From contig CM048745.1 in the NCBI GenBank assembly GCA_026315105.1, positions 287,179,747-287,243,746 on the forward strand: a DNA stretch of 64,000 nt. The letters run 5' to 3'. The translations under genes and the position numbers were made by a program. This DNA comes from Locusta migratoria (lineage: Eukaryota; Arthropoda; Insecta; Orthoptera; Acrididae). This document shows positions 13,001-25,400 of this stretch, in pieces (position 1 is the first letter of the stretch; each line of letters begins with the position of its first letter). Below the pieces are notes generated by a model. That model was not told the origin of the DNA and did not search any database. It worked only from the letters and a program-made list of their open reading frames with translations.

Positions 13001-16000
13001 GAACGCAGGTTTTTTGCGGTTGAAGGTCCGTCCCTATGTCCCTAACCCCATGCGCTGTTTTAAATGCCAGCGCTTTGGCCACACCACGCTCGACTGTAAG
13101 GGGGAAGCCACTTGTGGCAAATTTGGACAGGTGGCACATGAGGGCGCTGCTTGTACGTCACCTGACAAATGTGTCAATTGTTCTGGCGAATACCTTGTTT
13201 GGAGTCGGGACTGCCAGCTATATCTTGAAGAAAAGAAAATACAGGAGATAAAGATGACCAGGGGCATTTCCTACGTGGAGGCCAAGAAGATATTTAAGAC
13301 CATGCAGCCACCTGTATTTCCCAACTCGTTCACTATTGCCTTACAGAAACCCACCATGATAGTAGATGCCTCGACACAAACTGAGGTTGTCAGTGCCAGC
13401 ACTAATACTTGCACATGTCAGGCTGCTGAAGCTCCCCTGCCTCTTGCCCCACCCAATACGGCTGAGAAAGCTACAAGTTCCACTTTTGCAGACTGTGTGG
13501 TCTCTGTTGCTACAGAAGTTGCGCTCGACAAGGAACCGCAAGAAATCATTAAGAAGGCACCTCACCAGCGAAGTGCCTCTCAAAAGAAGAATATTCCGAC
13601 AAAGCAGAGTGCTCCCCAAGTCCCCTTTTCCTCATCTTCTTCTCAAAAGAAGAATCCGAGGAAAGTGTCTCCACATCCACTTGCAACTCTTTCAGGAGCG
13701 TCATCGGGCATCTTAATGGCAGTGTTGACTGACGAGGAGGACATTATTATGGACCTCAATGCATCATCACCAGAACCAAGCAGTCCATCTGCTACCCAGC
13801 GCTCCAAGAATGCCTCACCATTGCGCTAAAAGGGTAGAAAAAAGATAGACCTACACAGGTGACATGGCCCCCATACTGCAGTGGAATTTGGCTGGATTCA
13901 GGACTTGTTTGGAGGAACTTCAGCTTCTTGTGAAGGATAGGCCTTTCTGTGTCTCCCTTCAAGAGAAACACTTGAAACGGACTGATACTCCTGTCCTGAG
14001 AGGCTATCAACTCCATAGGAAAGATGACCTTACAGGTGATAGGACATAAGGTGGTGTGGCAGTGTTCGTCAGGGGCACTTTTCACTCCTCACCTGTGCCG
14101 TGCCATTGACCACTACACTGCAAGCAGTTGCTGTTCATATACTGGCTCATCATACCACGTGGAGAGCATGTTGACAGTAATCTCCTGATGCAGCTTATTG
14201 AAGAACTCTCTCGCCCCTTTCTTCTTTTAGGAGATTTTAATGCACATCATGCACTTTGGAGCTCTAACAACAATTGCCCCAGGGGACAGATGGTTGAGAC
14301 TGTGATACACTCCTCCGATGATAATCTTACTAAGCACAGGCCAGCCTACACATTTTAGGACTGCTACAGGGGTTCGTCTTCAGCCATAGACCTCTCCCCC
14401 TAATCACCTGCTCTCACACACACTGCTCAGTGGAGCGTGGACAATGACCTCCATGGCAGCGACCACTATATCCCATTTGGATAGACTTGCTGGTCGCCAT
14501 AGATTACAGTGGGAAGCCATCGAGATGGCAGCTGCACAAAGCTAGCTGGACACTTTTTCAGCAGTTGGCTATTTTTGAGCAGTGTCATGGTGTCCAAGAC
14601 TTGGTGGATCACATCACAATAGTGACTCATAATGCTGCTGACACCTCCATCCCCAAATCGAAGCCAACGCTTCAGCGGCCAGCTGTTCCTTTGTGGACTA
14701 TGCTTGTCATTCAGTGATCAGAGATAGAACAGCAGCATTCCAGCGATTCCATCGGTGCCCTACCGATGCGAATTTGGCCAATTTTCGTGTGGCAAGGGCA
14801 CGGGCAAGGAGAACTATTATAGAGAGTAATCAGAGGTCTTGGCAGGTAAAGTATGGGAAGCTATTATGAGGATTTCGGAACGGAACTCCCAACCACCAAT
14901 AGCAGCTGTGCAAGGGCAGGGATGTCTTTTACAATCGCCCAGGGACATTGCCCAAGTTATGGCAGAATCCTATGCAGCTGTTACATCCTATTCTCGCCAG
15001 AATCCAGTCTTTCATCAATATTGGACGATACAGGAGAGGGTTGGCTTTGTCCTTCGCTCCTCCAACATTGAGGACTACAACCAACCTGTCTCAATGTGGG
15101 AGCTGGAATCTGCATTGTCAGCAGCTCGTGATTCTGCACCTGGTTATGACGAGATACCGTACAGACTCCTGGAACTGTTGGCACCCCAGTCAAAGGAGGT
15201 CCTCTTACATCTTTTTAATGAAATTTGGATTATGGGGAACTTTCCATGTTCTTCAAAAGAATCCATTTTAATTCCAATTTTAAAACCGGGGAAAGATTGC
15301 ACTGACCCAGGTAGTTATCGGAGCATTAGCCTCATGAGTTGCATTGTAAGACATTGGAGTGTATGGTCAACCGACGCTTAGTATGGGTCCTCTAAAGGAG
15401 ATCCATACTTAGCCACTATCCGTGCGGGTTCAGGAGGTACCACTCTACACTGGATAACCTCACCCTGCTTGAAAGTGCGATCCAACAAGCTTTCCTATGG
15501 AAGCAACACCTAATCGGTGTTTTCTTTGACCTGGAAAAGGCATATGATACTACCTGGCGACACCTTGTTGTACAGCAGCTTTACGAGTAGGGTTTTTATG
15601 GATGTTCACCCACTTTTATCTGATCTTTCCTCTCTGACAGGTATTTTAGATACAAGGTTGGGAGTGCTTTGTCTGACTGTTTTAACGAGAGAATAGTGTC
15701 CCGCAAGGGAGTGTTTTAAGTGTAATGGCATTCGCCATAGCCATAAACGGCATTACATCCACCGTGTGACAACCTGTACAGTGTTCTTTGTTCGTGGACG
15801 ACTTCTCTATCTTCTGTTCGTCCTCCTCCATTGCAACGGCAGCTCATCAATTACATTTGATGATAAGGCCGTCGAATAGGATATTGCCTGCTGACACATG
15901 GTTTTCTTTTATGCAGTGAAGAACTGCCGGAGTGTGGCAGATGTTGGACACAAATGTCAATATGACATATTTTAACAGAATGCGTTTTATTTGCTTGTAC

Positions 16001-16409
16001 CAGGGCAAATTTGGGTCTCTCACAGGACCTGAAGTCTATTTTAGGTGACGATGAGGCGTCTGAGGATCATGTCCTACGATTTTGTACTATGTCTGGACTA
16101 CTTCCCAAAATACTGGGTGTTCGATATTAATATGTGTTAGAGGGGCTCGGTCACTCTTTATTTTTAAGTAGTCACTGGGCCACATACATCTGTCAATGTT
16201 TTATCCTCAGTTTGTCATTTTAAGAGTTGTTTTAAGCTATCCCTTCAGCTGTAGTTGTGCTTTTATATTTTGCAAGTCCATCCAATATGCATCATTTTTC
16301 TTTCATCCTTTCAAGTTTGAGCACGGAATTTCAAACTAACGAAGGTTGAGACCTGGTGGGCAACAGGAAGAGAGAATATGTTGAAGGGCAAGTTCCCATC
16401 TCCGGAATT

Positions 16410-16449
<40 letters not shown>

Positions 16450-19400
16450 ATGTCGTATCTATAAACAAGGGATCTGAATGAGTTTGCATCTTGCTATTTT
16501 GCTGTAGGAAACTACAATGTGTAATACTTTTATACATTTTTTTCCAGTAGATAAAATTAAAAAAAAAAAAAAAATTAAAAATCATAAGAAAAAACTACTC
16601 TGACCCAAAAAACCACAAATAGTGAAGAGCAGAATAGAGATTATTGAAAGTTCATAGTTGTATATACAGTCATTATGTGCATTTGTGTCGTCGAAGTGTA
16701 AAATCTGGTTTCAGACATGAACAATAGTTTAAACAAAAATGCCAAGCGTTTTCACTAGAAGAAATAATGCATATATCCTACTAAAACAAGTTATGGTAAT
16801 ACAGGGGACTCTTGCACAGTCAGATGCATCCCTTAGAATTCAAGTAACATATTCAAATACTGCTGTGAAGAAACATGAAGACGTTGAGAAGAAATTCTAC
16901 CATTTGCCAATTTTCTTGTTCTAAAAAAAGAAAATGAATGAACTCTTCATCACTTGAATCAATCTCTCAACTTCAAGCAAGACCATACAGCAAATGTTGC
17001 CATAGACAGCACCATCTTGATAGGAAGGGCCTTACATATTGCTGTCCAGTTGGAAATTGATAATTTACAACATTCGATGCATGGAAAGATCCCTAAAGAA
17101 ATGTGTTTTTAAATTATAATTTGTAGTTTTAATATGTCAGAAAATAGGTCTATTACCTTGTACCCAGACACCGATTTCAATTTTTACGAGTTTTTATTTA
17201 CTGTTACAAACCTGTGCCAGTCAACAAAATTTCTTGAAAGAATATTGCTAGCTGAAAGTAGAGTCTTGGTTTTCACTTGGGGCTTCATTCGCTTTCCTCT
17301 GCCTTTCCGTGTGTTTTGACTCGGGAGAGTTGCGGTGGACTCATATTTCATAGCAGTTATTGTTCTAAACTTCTGATAGACCTCTAAATATTTCAACTTC
17401 AGGCCTATGGTTCAAAGTTGAGGAGCCTATGTAGCATGAACTTCATGAAACTTGCTAACTTGTGGTTATGCTGTGGGGTGTGACTCTGAAGGTACCGGCT
17501 AGAATCCTGGTAGTGGAAGAAAATAGTATGGCCAGTATGAATAGAATAGGCAGTGTGTTGTTTGAGGCTTTCCCAGCGGTCATGTATAAATGATTCTCTG
17601 GCGAGACATCGGATGATGTGATAAATCCACAATATTTCGTCAGGACAATTGACTGACGTCTTCAGGTGTGATCAAACACACTGCTAAGCTATGCTAAGGG
17701 CCTGCTATTTATATCAGTTGATGGAGGAACTGCACGGGTATCAAGGTGCCAAATTCTGTGGCCAATAACTAAATAAATTTCAATTATAGTAACAGGGAAA
17801 ACACCCATGCCACCTGCTGGACGATGCCTCTTGGAAAACCATTCATTAGTTATGCAGATCATTGTGTTCAGTTAGACAGATAGCCTACAGCAGTTACTAG
17901 TAAAACTTGAACTGATATAATTCTTTTTTCATGGTCCAATCTTGATGATATAATGCCTGTATGTTGCCTCCAAACATCAGTCAAGTTATCTGTGAAAACC
18001 CCATGGAAATGTGTACAATAAGTATGGAGATAAGTTTGTTCAAACATAATAATGAGAGACATGGGAGTTATACAATTTTATGAAGAATCTATATCTGTAA
18101 AAATGGATGTGTGGTTCCCTATGGAGTCCCAGGCAATTGAAGCAAATTTTGGGAAATCTTCAGATTAGCCCAGCGGTTGATCCTCTTATTGTAGCAAAAT
18201 TTTTATTAATGTGTAAGTAAAAGTTTACATCTGGCATTTGGAACAGCAGTAGCACCCCCAGTAGAGAAAGAACCACCCATTTGTATTTTTATCTCAGATC
18301 TAAAAGAGTAAATATATTTGAGGCGGAAAAGCTTCTGTCCGAGCATCCGCATGGCTTTAGGAAACATCAATAATGTGAAACCCAGCTTGTCTATTTTTCT
18401 CATGACTTCTTGCATGCTATAGATGAACGGTAACAGACTGTTAACAAAGGTGTGTGGCTCAAAGACTACTTATGTAATAGAACCCAGTATGTCGTCCTCG
18501 GTGGCAGGTGTTCGTTAGAGACTAGGGTATCGTAAGGTGTGCCCCTAGGAAGTGTGATGGGGCCATTATTATTTTCTGTCTATGTACATGATATGACGGA
18601 CAGAGTTAGTTGCAATCTGCAGCTGTTTGTTGCTGATCCTGTATGTACAAGGGTGTGTCATCATTGAATGACTATAGTAGGATGCAGGATGACTTGGACC
18701 AAATTTTTAGGTGGGATGAGGAATGGCAGCTAGCTCTAAATGTAGAAAAATGTAAGGTGCTACAGATAAGTAGCGGAAACAATCCTGTATTGTTCAAATA
18801 TAGCGTTAGTAGTGCGCTGCTTGACAGAGTTGCGTTGATTAAATATCTAGGCATAACAGTGCACAGCAGTATGAAATGGAATGAGCATATAAGGATAGTC
18901 ATGGGAAAGGCGAATGGTCGACTTTCGTTTATTGGGAGAATTTTGGGTAGGTATGATTCTCCTGTGAAGGAGATTACACAAACACATGAGTATTGCTCAA
19001 GTGTTTGAGATCTCCACCGCATCAGAAGATATAAAGGCAATTCAGAGGTAGGCTGCTAGGTGTGTTACTGAGATGCTTTGGGAATTTAAACGGGAGTTGC
19101 TGGAGGGAAGGTGACATTCTATCCTTGAAACACTGTAGAAGAAATTTTGAGGGCTGGAATTTGAAGCGGACTGCAGGAAGATTCTAATGATGGCAACTAC
19201 ATTTTGCTTGAAGACCACAAAGATAAGATCATAGAGATAGGGCTTGATCATAGAATGAAGGCTATCACTTCAGGTATTGTTATCACTTAAAACTTACAGG
19301 CTGAGATGCTATGGTCCATACACACAAAAGTTTCCCCTGATGATTCGCCTTCGACTGCGGAAGGCATCCTATGAGGTAAAGTGGCGTACTGCAACGAGAG

Positions 19401-22400
19401 CGCGAGTGAGCGCTTTATATATAAGCCAAACAGAGGGTGCTGCTTTCAATCCGTGATGTCAGCTGTGCTATGATCTCTGATATTGCCAACTTTCTCGATT
19501 GAAATTAATCGATTGTCATGCAGTTGCTGTAATGCCGACATCCAAATCTTATCAAGTTTAACACGTTCCTCTTTTTTTGTTAAACTTATTGCAGTTTTTA
19601 AAAATCTCAATGGCCTCTCTGTACATATGCACACAATAATGTGACGTGTTTGCTATGATGGGCATCTCGCTAAATATTATTTCGTTGTCACCTTGATACA
19701 CATGTTACACTACAGCCAATTTATTAATAAGTCCGAGGTGTCAGTTCCTTTTGTGTTGACACTAGGGTTGTGTCTGAGTGGTTCAGCCGAATCCAGATTC
19801 GCCGAATCTAGCACACTGGGTTCGGATTCGAGATTCGATGCATAATGTCGAATACTACCGAATCCCGAATCCAAAGTTTATATGGAAACCTTCAGTTACA
19901 AATGTTGTAGTTAACTTTGCATAACAGTGCGCATTCGTTTGCGTTATTTACATTATTGTTTCATAGATCCGATGAAAGACGTGACGTCATAAAATGGGGT
20001 TAAATCGAGTACAAAACGAACAAAGTTCTGAAAAATGGCACTAGGAGCCGCCACAAGTTAGTTTTCCGTCTCGTCGAAGCAGTGCTACACACACCCCGTT
20101 TACATGGGCTCCCAAACCCGGATTTTGTAAACCGATTTCCCAATTCCGCTTTTGGTTGGTCATGTAAACACTCCAAAAGCAAAAAACAGTTTACGAAAAT
20201 CGGTTTTCGTCTTCCGGAAGATGTGTTACATGTAAAAGTAGTGAGTGGCTTGCTTCGTAGGCGCAAATGTAAATACTGGCGCTAAAACTTTTGCACTCAT
20301 AAAAATAAAAAAAGGAAGTCGAGTCTAATTTCCACTTTATTTTCGACTATTGAATTTTAACACACCATTCAATGAAGGAAATAGAACTTTCGTATTGCTC
20401 AACTTCAAATGTAGCAGGTCACGTTGGTAACAGATAATTTCCTAGGAACCGTATACATCGAATGAAACGGCAATACAATCGATATATATCAGACATTCAA
20501 CTCTCGCTCCGCTAGCAGTAGCAAGGAACTTTCTTTTTTTCGCTTTAAAATAATGTCGAAGTTTTGACATGTTTCAGTTCCCAGCACTTTACCACATTAA
20601 GTTAGCCCAAAATATACATTGTAAAGTTGATTTTGGCAATCAATAACATTTAGCGTTGTTGTTTCTTCAATTACAGCATTATAATATGACTTTCTACATA
20701 ACACGTCGCCACTCATAACCTCACATTGAACATGGAGTACTGGAAAAAGTGCATTGACGTGACGGACAGTGTGAATACAACTTGATGAGACGGATCCGCG
20801 ACATGACGTGACGTGACGTGACGTTGACGTAACGGACAGTGTGAATCGGCCTTAATTCGTTGTCAATGGACTTTCCAGTCAAAGCTATGGTCGTTAGACT
20901 ATAGGTACCAGTATTCGAACAAGCGAATGTTACGATTTTTACGAATATGTCATGATTTTAAAGGATGTGGCTAGGCAGGAACCTAAGAGTACAACTTGTT
21001 CACTCACAAGTTACGTTGTACTCTTAGGTTCCTGACTAAACACATCCTTTAAAATCATGACATATTCGTAAAAATCATAACATTCGCTTCTTCGATACCT
21101 ATCGCACAGACCTATCGTTTCTATATGAAACACTATCCGATATATATCGATCGCACTGCCGCTTCATTCGGTGTACACGACTCCTAGGACATCACCTACG
21201 TTTCTTGCATGAGTTGTCTCATTCTAATTTTGCGTATTCTTTCGTTGAATTTTGTGAAGTGCTGGGGTATGTGAACCTTAGAGAAGCACTAGGATTTCAA
21301 AAAGAAAGTTATTTACTATTGTATGTGGAAAAAAAAGTTCTAATTGTGCGCCATTCAGGCAGGATAACGTCAATTCAACAAACATCTGACGTCTATTTCA
21401 ATAAATCCGGTTACATTGTATGACGCTTCTCGCCGGGCTGCAGTGGTTATGTTGGCACCAGTGGTAATGACGTCAACTCAGATGACCACTAAATGTTTTT
21501 TCGTGACAACTTCAATTAAAACAAAAATTATTTTTTTCTGAACGGACAAGGGTACATACAAGAACATGTCAACCATAGAGCAGGTACAGTATTAATTTAA
21601 CTGCAAGTGAAACGAGCAGCAATAACACTTTGTACCTCCTAAAAAATATTAACGCAATTCTACACTTCATTCGGTAAAATTTTACGACGCTTCTCGCCAG
21701 GCTCCAGTTCTTATGTTGGCAACAGATGAACAATGAAGTGTAGAATTGCGTTAATATATTTCACAAGGTACAGAGTAAGTGTTATTGCTGCTCATTTTAC
21801 TCGCAGCTAAATTAATACTGTACCTGCTCTATGGTTGACAGGTTCTTGTATGTACCCTTACCCGTTCAGAAAATAATAATTTTTGTTTTAACTGATGTTG
21901 CCACGTAAAATCATTTATTGGTCATCTGAGTTGCCGTCATTACCATTGGTGCCAACATAACCACTGCAGCCCGGCGAGAAGCGTCGTACAATTTAACCAA
22001 CAAAATAAATTAGCTTTGGATGTATAATAAATTTTATAATGCCTTATATAACTGACTATAAAATCATAAAACATTTACACATCCTATTTTTTAAGAACCT
22101 ATTTTTCAAACTTCCAAAATATCTACTCACATTTTCAGGTTTTATTTTTGATTCTTCACCTTTGAAAAAGGAAAAAAAGTAATTATTTCCTTTGTAAGAC
22201 TTCATTATGCAATTATTTTTTATTTCATCAAAATGAAATAGTTGGTAATAGAGTGAAGAAAGTTTCTTATTATCTTTTAGAGCATCTAAACAACATATAT
22301 CTCAAAATGTTTCATAAACATTTCTTTTAAGAGGATAAGGGGGTATTAAAAAATTCTTAAAATTTAAAATAAAAACCCAAATGAAATTTTAATTTCTTAA

Positions 22401-25400
22401 ATTTTACTGTAACATTGTCATTTGAGATTAATCACAGAAGGCTTTATCTTCATCACTGGCTGTGTAGGGTAGTAATTCTTTTTAAATACATATACTTGAG
22501 TTGACAGATTATTTGGGTTTGAGATTCGATTCGGGTTCGGGATTCGGCACATCTTATATTTAAGATTCGGTATTCGGATTCGATTCGGTAAATTTGGGAT
22601 TCGACCCATCCCTAGTTGACACTTATTTTTGTTGTACCTAGATAAACTTGCCCACAATGGCAGGGAATTTTATAGACACCTGCTATAGCCAGGGAATGTC
22701 GCTTAACTTTTGCGAATCTTAAACATTCTTTTATTTTCGTGGTTGGTCTGCAAACAGTTTCCACAAAATTACTAAAAAATTTCGGGCTATTATGCCATCG
22801 TCTTATGGATTTATTATGGGTTTCCATAATAAATCCATAAGACCACAGCATAATAGCCCAGAAATTTTTAGTAATTTTGACCTTCCGGCTGTGAAAGTTT
22901 ACATTTTACAAACAGTTTCTACATTGCACTTGCTTAAAAATTTTCCAATGTTATTAGTGGCCTTACTGGTAAACGGTAGGAAAACTTTCCCCTTGGGTTG
23001 GTGTCTTCCTCATCCGTCCTGGTTGTCAGTCTTGGGTGTAGTGCAGGATGTATCTCTCTGTCAGAATAGCCATTCTTTTTAAAGGTCATTTTAAGGTGTT
23101 CAATCTCATCATCTAAGTGAGCTGGTTCACATATTTTGTGAGCTCTCATTAAATATCTTCTTGTAAGAAGCAAAAATTAAAAAAGATGAATTCATTAAAA
23201 TCCCACCTTTTATCATACTTTTCTTCATATCACAGATTGTGTCTCTTGTCTTATTGTGTGCATAGAACAGCTGACTCTCACTGCTTCATTCCCATAATTC
23301 CTCACAGTGAGCGCTGACAACATTCCTGTGCCAAACACATTAGCAGGCCATTGGTCCTATTTAGACTTGACTCTTCTATATTTAATTACCTTCACTTATA
23401 CAGATTTACAAGTAGGCCTATTCATGAGGATTATGATTTGTAATCGTATACTGTAGGCTAATTACACATGTTTTTGCCAGGGATTTTGACATTTTCTTCA
23501 ATTAATAATTTTCCACTTTTTCCCTTTGGGGCGATTTTTGGTACATTGAGACGTTGCACTGAATATTTCCCTCTAATACTGTCGGTAATGAGTATAGTGT
23601 TTGTGAGTCACTCAATGAGATGTGATCATTTTTATTTTTCCAATAATGTGCAGTTGTTGGTTGCAAATAGTATTTCCTTATGGTCATATACATGTTATAT
23701 TGTTAAGTAAAGGATAAATTGTTACTCATTTTAAATATGGTGTGTTGAGTTGCACACAAGCAGATTAAAAAAAGATTGCACATCGTATCATAAAGCTTTT
23801 GATGAAAAAGTCTTCTTCAGAACAGGAAAGCTCACACACATACCTTCAAACAAGATCACGTGCTTGCGTGCATTTGTTTGTTTGAATAAATGTGGATTTT
23901 CCTGTTATGACGAGAAGGTTTTTAGTGATTAATAGTCATCAGCTGCTGTCATTGCATCAAGTGGAATTGTGTGCCACCATAGCAAGACTTTTTATTCTTT
24001 GTTTCTCTGATGCTTCATTAGTTACTGATACAGTATTCCTGTTTTGAACTTTTGCTTTTAAGAGACAATTATACAGTAATGTAAAAAGTATCTAATTTTG
24101 TATTGAATGTCATATATTGTTTGTCACTATTCTAAACAAATGGTTAATTCCTAAGGGTTCAACAGTGAATAATTATGCATACTAGTGGCTTGAAACATAC
24201 ATGTTAATAAAAGTTAGACATTTCTAATCTACATCTGCTCCTACAGACTTTTTGATTGAAAGCTCTAATATATGATGTGCAATATATGTCATCCCTATCT
24301 GCAACTCAGCATGTCATCTTCACAGAAAGTAGCCTAATTTTTTTTTTTTTTTTTTTATATTCTGACCTGGACTTTTTATTTTATGTAACCCACAAATTGT
24401 TTTGTTATAGTATCTAAATTTCGTGCTTCACATTTCGACAGGATTATTGAGTGCAGTGACCTGACAATAAAAAATGGAAACTGTGATCCTTTTGCAACTG
24501 TAACTATGTGTTACTCTAATGGCAAGCAAGAAACGAAGAAGACAAAAGTGAAGAAAAAAACTGTTTCGCCACTGTTCGACGAAGTCTTGACATTTGAAGT
24601 GAGTATCACAATATGTTCATATTAAAAGGAATATATATTTTACAATTTTTTTGTCATAAACATTAAATACAAACAATGTAGTCATCCAAATTCATAACCT
24701 GACAGTTTTTGCCCTTAACCTTCAAATGTATGTGTGCTGTAATGAGTTTGATGAAAGGTTTTCAGCTCATTTGTAGAGTACAAGCAATTTTTCGCACTCT
24801 TCCAGAAATAATCACGTACATTATCAGATGAAAAATGAAATTCAACTTGTTTGCAAAGAATTTGAAATTTGGTTCTGTAAATGATCTTTATAACAATGAA
24901 ATTGCTGCTAGTTGGATGTACTTGGATAGTCTTAAAGTCAAGAGAAAGGGATTTTTATTGTTCAGTCAGACAGTTGGTTGGCTACTGGAAATTAGCTGTC
25001 TGTAAAAGGGTCAATGCTATTTATAGAAATTGCCAACACCAAAAGGTAATTTTTTTTTTTTCTGTTTTTCTTATATTCTATCACATTCAATCGTAGTGGA
25101 ACTTATGCACCTGTCGAGTGTTGGTTGCCCTTTGAATGAGATCACTGGCAAGCAGTCTAATCTCAACTGTTTACAAGTGTTCATTACAAAGCAGCTCAGT
25201 AAGAAGTGCGTGCAAGTGGGTAAACAAATGGCTGCAAGATGACCCGCCCTAATATCTTGTCTTGATGCAGGAAATCATTACCTAAGATACTCATTGTTGT
25301 ATTACTGTTTAGTGCCACCCATATTTTTAAGTAGTGGTGTCAATAGTCCCTGCCTTCACCCTGGAAGAAAGCACTATCCCACCAGGTTATATTGTCAAAT

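Larger units (their letters stand above)
12107..16330 (+). mobile_element. Decayed 4.2-kb LINE with ORF1 and ORF2 remnants
   Basis: The order is a 5' UTR-like GC-rich leader (12107-12611), ORF1 (12612-13829), endonuclease and reverse transcriptase remnants (13864-15830), then a jump to the C-terminal tail (15890-16090) and a 3' UTR. It is the same family as the copy at 1-2427 and has the same orientation as the host gene. A deletion removes the thumb and RNase H region. Multiple stops in ORF2 make it inactive. The flanks are two different hairpin repeats; no target duplication was identified. Confidence 0.88.
19763..22614. mobile_element. 2852-bp hAT-like non-autonomous element with 8-bp target duplication
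   Basis: The element is bounded by gttgacac at 19755-19762 and again at 22615-22622, an 8-bp direct duplication. Its ends are TAGGGTTGTGTC and, reversed, TAGGGATGGGTC (10 of 12 match). Both subterminal regions are dense in ATTCG/CGAAT motifs (19788-19872 and 22519-22606). This is hAT-like architecture. No transposase was recognised. It carries two nested foldback structures and sits inside a Penelope-like coding sequence. Confidence 0.85.

Noticed and set aside
17405..17690. Possible Penelope-like C-terminus
   Set aside because: Only a vague resemblance in phrases such as gacgtcttcag; no conserved block.
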